Source: an uncultured Pirellula sp.
GTDB lineage: Bacteria > Planctomycetota > Planctomycetia > Pirellulales > Pirellulaceae
Length of the DNA stretch: 6,410 nt
Direction: 5' to 3'
Assembly (NCBI GenBank): GCA_903837255.1
Contig: CAILTZ010000419.1
Span: forward strand, 1 to 6,410
The translations under genes and the position numbers were made by a program. Under the pieces are notes generated by a model, which worked only from the letters and a program-made list of their open reading frames with translations, had not been told where the DNA came from and made no database searches. Positions 1 to 5,172 of the stretch are shown one piece after another (within the stretch, counting starts at the first letter, position 1; each line of letters opens with the position of its first letter).

Positions 1-530
1 ACCCACGACCCGACGCATGGGAACCCCATGCGAGCCATACCTGTATTCATCGCAAAAAGGGCAGGAGAGTGGTTGTTCGATTCGGTATAGCCCGAATGAA
101 TGAAGGCCATCTTGTCGACATGCTCCCCAAGATGCGGGAAGATCGACGAGACCATCTTGCCACATTTTCCCCGGGGAGTGAACTCGAAGGGAGACTTCAT
201 CAGGTTTCCGACCGCATTTCGAAAGAATCCTGTTGTGTCGGAGAACGATGAGTCAAACTCCTTGATCGACTTGCCGTCGGCTTTCTCCAGCCCCGGTTTG
301 TAGTCCCACGTATCGACTTGGCTAGGACCTCCGTTGACAAAGATCCAAACAACCCGCTTGGCCCGCGCCGGGAAATGGGGCTCGCGGGGAGAAAGTGGAT
401 TTTGGGAACGGTCCCCAAGTCCATCTGCCAAGGCGCTGGGCATCATGGCGGTTTGGGACAGCAATGCTTGGAGCCCCAACCAACCAAATCCGCATCCGGC
501 CTGTTGTAACCACGATCGACGAGAATGCAT
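1..530 (-). CDS. DUF1501 family protein, Tat-exported, N-terminal part only (runs off the left edge)
   Basis: Reading the minus strand from the ATG at 530-528 gives 176 uninterrupted codons to the window edge, so the C-terminus is missing. Residues 1-35 form a twin-arginine signal: SRRSWLQ at 3-9, a hydrophobic stretch to about 25, and a plausible cleavage site after SALA (32-35). The mature part starts with the DUF1501 hallmark: ARAKRVVWIFVNGGPSQVDT around 55-74, followed by WDYKPG, and later SNNHSPALF (151-159) and RMGFPCVGSW (167-176). Known members are roughly 430-480 residues, so about 40% is visible. DUF1501 is generally placed in the alkaline phosphatase superfamily, but the substrate is unknown. 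The start lies 13 bases after the stop of the DUF1553 gene, with no convincing Shine-Dalgarno sequence. This implies cotranscription and probably coupled translation. DUF1553-DUF1501 pairing is common in planctomycetes. The family call is secure; the catalytic role is not. Confidence 0.93.
   Translation of the reverse strand, partial: MHSRRSWLQQAGCGFGWLGLQALLSQTAMMPSALADGLGDRSQNPLSPREPHFPARAKRVVWIFVNGGPSQVDTWDYKPGLEKADGKSIKEFDSSFSDTTGFFRNAVGNLMKSPFEFTPRGKCGKMVSSIFPHLGEHVDKMAFIHSGYTESNNHSPALFAMNTGMARMGFPCVGSW
14..32. repeat. Perfect 8-bp inverted repeat with 3-base loop inside the DUF1501 gene
   Basis: The arms CGCATGGG (14-21) and CCCATGCG (25-32) are exact reverse complements around a 3-base loop. 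The element lies within the codons for R-M-G-F-P-C-V, a conserved family stretch. It is therefore most simply a by-product of codon choice, although it could form a stable hairpin in the mRNA. There is no U-tract, so it is not an intrinsic terminator. Confidence 0.5.
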
Positions 531-543
531 CGAATAAGTCTGC

Positions 544-3500
544 TCAGTCGACATAAATGAACTCGTTGCAGCAAAGGAGGATTTGACAGAAATCAGCGAT
601 GGCCATCTTCTCGGGTTGCGAAGCGTTTTGTTCTTTTCGGGTCTTTTCGGCCTGGGCGATGAATCGCACGGCGGCCTCTCGTTCCGCATCGGTCGCTTTT
701 CGTGAAAGGACCTGCACAAACAGCTTGTCGAGCTGCCCAAGATCCGAAATCTGACTAGCCAAAGCTTCCGCAGCCGAGCGGGCCAACGGGTTATTCATAA
801 AGGCAAGTGCTTGGGGTGCGATCGTCGTGGATTGCCTTTGTCCGATGCTGACCAAGTGCTCCGGCCAGTCGAAGAGCATCATCATCGGGATCAACTGACT
901 GCGTTTGATGAAAAAGTAAACGCTGCGACGCGTCATGTTCGGATCCAAAGTACCCGGTCCATACATGCGGCGATCAAGCAATCCCGACACGACCAACATC
1001 GAATCTCGAACCGATTCGGCTTCCAAGCGTCGAGGGGGCTGATGCCACCACAGCAGATTGTCCGGATCGACTTTGGTTCGTGGATCATCCAACGTGCGGT
1101 TCGTCTGCATGTACGTTTGGCTGGTCATGATCTGCTTGTGCAACGGCTTGAGCTTCCAGCCTAGGCTCAAGAGTTCGCTGGCCATCCATTCGAGAAGTAG
1201 TGGATGGGTCGGCTTTTGACCGGTCGAGCCAAAGTCGTTAGGTGTCGAGACCAAGCCTCTCCCAAAGTGGTGTTGCCATAGCCGATTGACCATGACCCTG
1301 GCAACCAGCGATCCGGTTCCGTTTTGAGGATCAGTAAGCCATTTGGCAAGCGCCGCGCGTCGGTAACTGGACTTGGGATTGATTCGTTGGGAATCATCCC
1401 AAGCCAGATCGGCTTTGGCGTTTTCATTTTCATGCCGCACAAAGACGCGCGGAAAGCCGGGGCTCACGACCGAGACCTTTTGCTCGACATCCCCACGCCT
1501 GAGCAAATGGGTCTCGGGATAAAAGTGCGGGTAACCTCGATCGTCCGCATGATGGGGCAAATGGGGTTCGCCTTCGGTCGTGACCAGGACCTTGGTCAGC
1601 CGGATTGCAGGACCGTCCTTGAGGAGTTTCGCAAGCTTGCCGTTCCATTCATTCCAACTTGGATTGATGGGCTTGTACCAATCCAAAGCGGTTTTCCAGA
1701 GCGGACTCTTGGTCGGATCATCGGACGGCGCCTTAGCGCTCTTATCGTCGATCTGTTTGGCGATCTGCGCGGCGATCTGATTAAGGGCTTCGAGGACATC
1801 GGCCGGAGGAGCATTGCCTCCGACCTCGACCGGGGGTGACGGAGCATTCGATACGCTGAATCGCATGCGTCCCATGGCATGCTTGGGATTCGGATGATGG
1901 AATCGCAATGTGAAACGCAACCGATCCCCATCGTTTGACTGCATGGGAGTGGCAATGTGAAAAACGGCTGCTTGGCTCTTGCCGATCTGTCCGTCGATGG
2001 CCCATCCCGAGACGAGGTCTGAGTCGATCGACGCTCCGACCGAGAGCGAATCGGCGTTCTGCTGATGCGTGGCTTGGGGTTGATCAAGAGCGAGCTTGGT
2101 CGCGTTTTGATCCTTGGAAAGATGTTCGACAACGAGGTTCCCTAGCGCAAAGTTCCCATTGCCGGCTCGGCCTGGCCCTTGATTAGGAAGATTAGGATCG
2201 GCTAGAGCCTCAATGCGTATGGCTTGCCACAGACCTGCGGGCAAAGAAGCCGTGAAGGTGATTGTCTCTTGGTTAGGTGCCTCGCCGATAGCCAAGTAGG
2301 ATCCATCGCTTTGAGCCTGGAATTGACTCCCCGCACTGGCCTGGATCTCCCCTCGAATGTTTCGCCAGGGCTCAAGACTTGCTTTGGACGGATCCGAGTA
2401 ATGCTCGCGAACATAGTTCGCCAGTTCGGTCGGCAACTGCTGGATCTCGAAGGTCTGGATTTTTTCTTTTAGCTCTCGAACCTGGATTTCATGGTCGGCT
2501 CGAATCTTTTGGTTGTCATCGGGATTCAGATCGAAAGTTTTTTCCGAGCGAATGGCGGCGGTGAATGAGGAGGCAAATCGATAGTAATCCTCGCTGGAGA
2601 TCGGGTCGAATTTATGGTCATGGCAACGAGCGCAGCCGATCGATAATCCCAAGAAAGTCACACCGGTCGTGGCCGTCATGTCATCGAGTTCGTTGTATCG
2701 TGTCGACTCGAATTCTCGCTCAGTCAGTTGCGTAGGAAACGCCCCTGCACCGAGAAAACCAGTCGCCATCCAAGCCAATGGGTTCTCTGGTGCAAGTTCA
2801 TCGCCGGCGATTTGCCATCGAGTGAACTGATCGAAGGGCATGTCTTGGTTGAAAGCCTGAATCAAAAAATCGCGGTAATGAAAAGCGTTCGGACGGTCGT
2901 AATCTTGTTCGTAGCCAAAGGACTCCGCAAATCGGGCCAAGTCCATCCAGTGCCGAGCCCATCGCTCCCCGTACTCAGGGCGCTGGAGCAACCTGTCGAT
3001 CAGCTCGCTCCAGCCTTGGATCGAGATCGATCCGCTTTCTCCATCCCGAGGCTTGAGCGAATCGAGTGCACCGGCCAACTCATCAGGCGTGGGCGGAATC
3101 CCCAGAAGATCGAACCATGCTCGTCGTATCAAAACGCGAGGATCGGCCATCGCAGATGCAGTGAGGTTCTGTTTGTCCAAAGCGGCTTGGATGAAGGCAT
3201 CGATCGGATGCTTGTCCGAGGGAGGATCAACTTTGGCAAGTGGCTGCAAGGACCAAAATTTGCGTCCTGCCTGCAAATCCATCGCCGCTTGCTTGAGTGG
3301 CTCTGTTGCACGCCTGGGGTCTGCGGCTCCGTCGGCAATCCATCGCTCGAAGTCCTCGATGATGTTGGCTGGCAGTTTGCCTGACGGAGGCATTTCATAA
3401 TCTTCGTAACGAAGAGACTTTAGTATCAAGCTCTCGGCAGCTTGGTTGGCAACCAGAGCCGGACCAGTATCGCCACCTCGGAGCAAGCCGTCTTTGCTAT

Positions 3501-3729
3501 CCAGGAGCAGATTCCCTTTGAGCTTTCCTTTGGCCACTGCATCTTGAGAATGGCATGAGTAGCAATGTTCTACCAAGATCGGCCGGATCTTGTTCTCGAA
3601 GAACGCCAACTGCTCGGGGGAGTACGACGCGTTGTCTTGCTGTTGGGCTTGCGATAGCCCCAGATTTGCCAAAAGACAAGTTGCAATGGTTACAAACGCA
3701 AACGCAAGCGCCGACAAAGAGCGAGCCAT
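544..3729 (-). CDS. PSCyt1-DUF1549-DUF1553 planctomycete c-type cytochrome-like protein
   Basis: This is a secreted, probably periplasmic, haem protein of about 1061 residues. Numbered from the ATG at 3729: residues 1-28 are a Sec signal peptide (MARSLSALAFAFV, cleavage near LSQA|QQ). The PSCyt1 cytochrome c-like domain is at about 37-135, with CYSCH at 56-60 and a candidate distal Met in YEMPP (M113). DUF1549 (PSCyt2) is at about 174-390, with a second CXXCH, CARCH, at 366-370. A charged helical segment follows at about 404-432. A predicted beta-rich domain at about 454-633 carries GPGRAGNGNFALGN. A hydrophilic linker with QIAx repeats lies near 650-662. DUF1553 (PSD1) runs from about 789 (YRRAALAKWLTDP, NRLWQHHFGRGLV) to the C-terminal NEFIYVD. 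Order and length are normal for the family. The frame is open up to a TTG at 3795, with an ATG at 3786; I prefer 3729 because the signal peptide then begins at its N-terminus. No Shine-Dalgarno sequence is clear for 3729. The haem sites suggest electron transfer, but the substrate is unknown. Confidence 0.95.
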   Translation of the reverse strand: MARSLSALAFAFVTIATCLLANLGLSQAQQQDNASYSPEQLAFFENKIRPILVEHCYSCHSQDAVAKGKLKGNLLLDSKDGLLRGGDTGPALVANQAAESLILKSLRYEDYEMPPSGKLPANIIEDFERWIADGAADPRRATEPLKQAAMDLQAGRKFWSLQPLAKVDPPSDKHPIDAFIQAALDKQNLTASAMADPRVLIRRAWFDLLGIPPTPDELAGALDSLKPRDGESGSISIQGWSELIDRLLQRPEYGERWARHWMDLARFAESFGYEQDYDRPNAFHYRDFLIQAFNQDMPFDQFTRWQIAGDELAPENPLAWMATGFLGAGAFPTQLTEREFESTRYNELDDMTATTGVTFLGLSIGCARCHDHKFDPISSEDYYRFASSFTAAIRSEKTFDLNPDDNQKIRADHEIQVRELKEKIQTFEIQQLPTELANYVREHYSDPSKASLEPWRNIRGEIQASAGSQFQAQSDGSYLAIGEAPNQETITFTASLPAGLWQAIRIEALADPNLPNQGPGRAGNGNFALGNLVVEHLSKDQNATKLALDQPQATHQQNADSLSVGASIDSDLVSGWAIDGQIGKSQAAVFHIATPMQSNDGDRLRFTLRFHHPNPKHAMGRMRFSVSNAPSPPVEVGGNAPPADVLEALNQIAAQIAKQIDDKSAKAPSDDPTKSPLWKTALDWYKPINPSWNEWNGKLAKLLKDGPAIRLTKVLVTTEGEPHLPHHADDRGYPHFYPETHLLRRGDVEQKVSVVSPGFPRVFVRHENENAKADLAWDDSQRINPKSSYRRAALAKWLTDPQNGTGSLVARVMVNRLWQHHFGRGLVSTPNDFGSTGQKPTHPLLLEWMASELLSLGWKLKPLHKQIMTSQTYMQTNRTLDDPRTKVDPDNLLWWHQPPRRLEAESVRDSMLVVSGLLDRRMYGPGTLDPNMTRRSVYFFIKRSQLIPMMMLFDWPEHLVSIGQRQSTTIAPQALAFMNNPLARSAAEALASQISDLGQLDKLFVQVLSRKATDAEREAAVRFIAQAEKTRKEQNASQPEKMAIADFCQILLCCNEFIYVD
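1744..1779 (-). repeat. Three tandem 12-bp units encoding a QIAx tetrapeptide repeat
   Basis: On the coding strand, three 12-base units follow each other directly: CAGATCGCCGCG, CAGATCGCCAAA and CAGATCGACGAT. They encode QIAA-QIAK-QIDD inside the linker ahead of the DUF1553 part. On the plus strand the shared core CGATCTG recurs at 1749, 1761 and 1773. Isoleucine every fourth residue suggests a short amphipathic helix. The near-identity of the DNA suggests a small in-frame duplication. Confidence 0.7.
1831..2370 (-). other. Predicted beta-sandwich-like insert domain of the DUF1553 protein
   Basis: This segment encodes residues about 454-633, between the DUF1549 and DUF1553 parts. It has alternating hydrophobic strands (GSYLAIG, ETITFTASL, WQAIRIEAL, RLRFTLRFHH) and the loop GPGRAGNGNFALGN at 518-531. 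The same kind of segment is familiar from other planctomycete DUF1553 proteins. The pattern resembles lectin or discoidin-like carbohydrate-binding sandwiches, but I infer the fold only from strand periodicity. Confidence 0.5.
2620..2634 (-). other. Second CXXCH (CARCH) haem c attachment motif, in the DUF1549 part
   Basis: The codons encode CARCH within LSIGCARCHDHKFDPIS. Cys-X-X-Cys-His is the covalent haem c attachment motif. It lies far from the N-terminal cytochrome domain, so the protein could carry two haems. Haem occupancy at this site is inferred from the motif. Confidence 0.75.
3550..3564 (-). other. CXXCH (CYSCH) haem c attachment motif, in the PSCyt1 part
   Basis: The codons encode CYSCH within RPILVEHCYSCHSQ, the usual N-terminal haem site of planctomycete PSCyt1 proteins. 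Methionine 113 in YEMPP, about 55 residues downstream, is the likely sixth ligand. Confidence 0.9.
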
Positions 3730-3786
3730 CGGTATGATCCAAATGGTGGGTGGGTAAGAAAACCTTTGAATGGATCCGTGTGGCAT

Positions 3787-3805
3787 AAGCTCCAAGACGG
3801 AGCTT
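3787..3805 (-). promoter_or_regulatory. Hairpin between the DUF1552 and DUF1553 genes, overlapping a possible ribosome binding site
   Basis: On the transcribed strand, AAGCTCC (3805-3799) and GGAGCTT (3793-3787) are perfectly complementary around a 5-base loop, GTCTT. The first base of the stem is the last base of the DUF1552 stop codon TAA. The 3' arm contains GGAG, and it is followed at once by an ATG (3786-3784) in frame with the DUF1553 gene. There is no U-run after the stem, so it is not a standard terminator. It could hide the GGAG/ATG site, act as an mRNA processing or stability element, or have no role. The structure is certain from the sequence; the function is inferred. Confidence 0.45.
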
Positions 3806-5169
3806 TAGCCAACGGATAGTATTCCGGTCGAGTCCCCGAAATCGCCTCGATCTGCTCCAACGTTATCGAGCATCGCTCGGAACAGATTATTCAGCGGTGT
3901 GTTTTTCGGATATTCAAGAATTCTTCCGGTGGCCAATTGCTTGCCTCCGCGACCTGCGAGCAGGATCGGAAGATCGTGGTGATCGTGCCGATTGCCGTCA
4001 TTGATCGCACCGCCGTAGACGATGAGCGAGTGGTCGAGCAGGTTACCCTCACCATCTGGAGTTTCACGCATCTTCTTTAGAAAGTACGCGAACTGTTCGC
4101 AGTAGTAGCGATCGATCTTGGCGATCTTTTCGATGTTGTCTTGCTTGTTCTCGTGGTGGGAGAGCTGATGGTGACCGTCCTTGACCTCGATCATCGGGAA
4201 CGCGCGGTTGCTACCTTCGTTGGCAAGCATGAAGCTGGCGATGCGAGTGGTGTCGGTTCGGAAGGCCAGGACCATCAAGTCGTACATGAGCCGAATATGT
4301 TCGGTCGCATCGCTTGGTTTCTCGCTCGGTGCGAGGGTTCCTTCGGGTAGGGCGATCGGGGTAGCGAATCGAGAGATGCGTTGTTCGAGTTCTCGGACGC
4401 TCGTGAAGTATTCGTCGAGCTTGCGTGAGTCCTCGGAGCCAACTTGGTTTGCAAGATGCTTGCGCTGGTCGGCGACGAAATCGAGGATGCTAGACTTGAG
4501 CCCTTGCTCTTTGGCGTCATCGCCACCGGCGACACCGAAGAGTCGGTCGAAGGCTCGTTTGGGTTGGATCTCTTTGCCTGTTGGGAGCGATTCACTTCGC
4601 CAAGAGATGTTGTTCGAGTAAGCGCATGCGTAGCCTGAGTCGCACGAGCCCGCATCGCGGCCCTCTTCGGTCCCGAGCTCGATCGAGGCAAGACGTGTTT
4701 GGCGTCCGTAAGTATCGGCAGCAATTTGGTCGGCCGAGCGTCCGACGCGAATCTTGGAACCCGCTGTCTTGAACGGGTGTGCTCCGGTCAAATAAGCCGC
4801 CGCGCTTCGAGCATGGTCGCCGGGGCCATCACCCAAGGATTGCGCGTTGACTTGTGCAAGCCCCTTCATCACGTTGAAGTCGTTGCGGCAATCTGCAAGC
4901 GGTTCGAGCGTCGGGGAGAGTTCCCATTGGGATCCAGAACCCTTGGGCTCCCATCGTTCCGCATTGGTTCCATTGGGAAAGAAAATCCAAGCTAATCGTA
5001 CAGGCTTTTGGGTCGCTTCAGCCGCCCGGAGAGGTGTCATGACATCGAGCATCGGTAGAGCCATCGAAGCGGCGAGGCCCTTGAGCCCGATCTGGCGGAG
5101 AACCGTCCGTCGATGAAGTCGGTCCGAGCGGTTAATGGAACCCGAGGGTAGAGACGAATCGCTGCTCAT
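3805..5169 (-). CDS. DUF1552 family protein, Tat-exported
   Basis: A complete 454-residue gene with an ATG at 5169 and a TAA stop at 3805-3807. The N-terminus is a twin-arginine signal: HRRTVLRQ at 19-26, then a hydrophobic LKGLAASMALPML stretch, with likely cleavage near AEA (50-52). The protein should therefore leave the cytoplasm folded. Family marks in order: WIFFPNGTNAERWEP (61-75), GDHARSAAAYLTGAHP (117-132), the two-cysteine segment SCDSGYACAYSNNISW (175-190), RAFDRLFG (205-212), a His-rich DGHHQLSHHEN (331-341), and LIVYGGAINDG-NRHDHHDLPILLAGRGG (382-409). Length is normal for DUF1552. The family resembles DUF1501 and the alkaline phosphatase superfamily in the His- and Asp-rich C-terminal motifs, but no reaction is established. 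The start lies 3 bases after the upstream TGA, with a weak GGAA about 8 bases before it, so translational coupling to the DUF1592 gene is likely. DUF1552 genes commonly sit beside DUF1592 genes. Confidence 0.95.
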   Translation of the reverse strand: MSSDSSLPSGSINRSDRLHRRTVLRQIGLKGLAASMALPMLDVMTPLRAAEATQKPVRLAWIFFPNGTNAERWEPKGSGSQWELSPTLEPLADCRNDFNVMKGLAQVNAQSLGDGPGDHARSAAAYLTGAHPFKTAGSKIRVGRSADQIAADTYGRQTRLASIELGTEEGRDAGSCDSGYACAYSNNISWRSESLPTGKEIQPKRAFDRLFGVAGGDDAKEQGLKSSILDFVADQRKHLANQVGSEDSRKLDEYFTSVRELEQRISRFATPIALPEGTLAPSEKPSDATEHIRLMYDLMVLAFRTDTTRIASFMLANEGSNRAFPMIEVKDGHHQLSHHENKQDNIEKIAKIDRYYCEQFAYFLKKMRETPDGEGNLLDHSLIVYGGAINDGNRHDHHDLPILLAGRGGKQLATGRILEYPKNTPLNNLFRAMLDNVGADRGDFGDSTGILSVG

Positions 5170-5172
5170 GGA

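Noticed and set aside
69..537. Several 60-75 codon frames on both strands in the first 540 bases
   Set aside because: All are in phases other than the DUF1501 frame, which explains the stretch completely.
1324..1839. A 171-codon open frame on the plus strand
   Set aside because: It is antisense to the middle of the DUF1553 protein and has no recognisable motif.
1596..2132. A 178-codon open frame on the minus strand in another phase
   Set aside because: It is an out-of-frame shadow of the DUF1553 gene, very rich in Arg, Ser and Pro.
2728..3384. A 218-codon open frame on the plus strand
   Set aside because: It lies antisense to the PSCyt1/DUF1549 coding sequence, shows no recognisable domain and has low-complexity arginine- and serine-rich composition typical of antisense frames.
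3787..3805. Intrinsic terminator between the DUF1552 and DUF1553 genes
   Set aside because: The stem is only 7 bp with no U-run after it; the following bases start the next reading frame.
4181..4621. A 146-codon open frame on the plus strand
   Set aside because: It is antisense to the DUF1552 gene, whose protein is a clear family match along its whole length.
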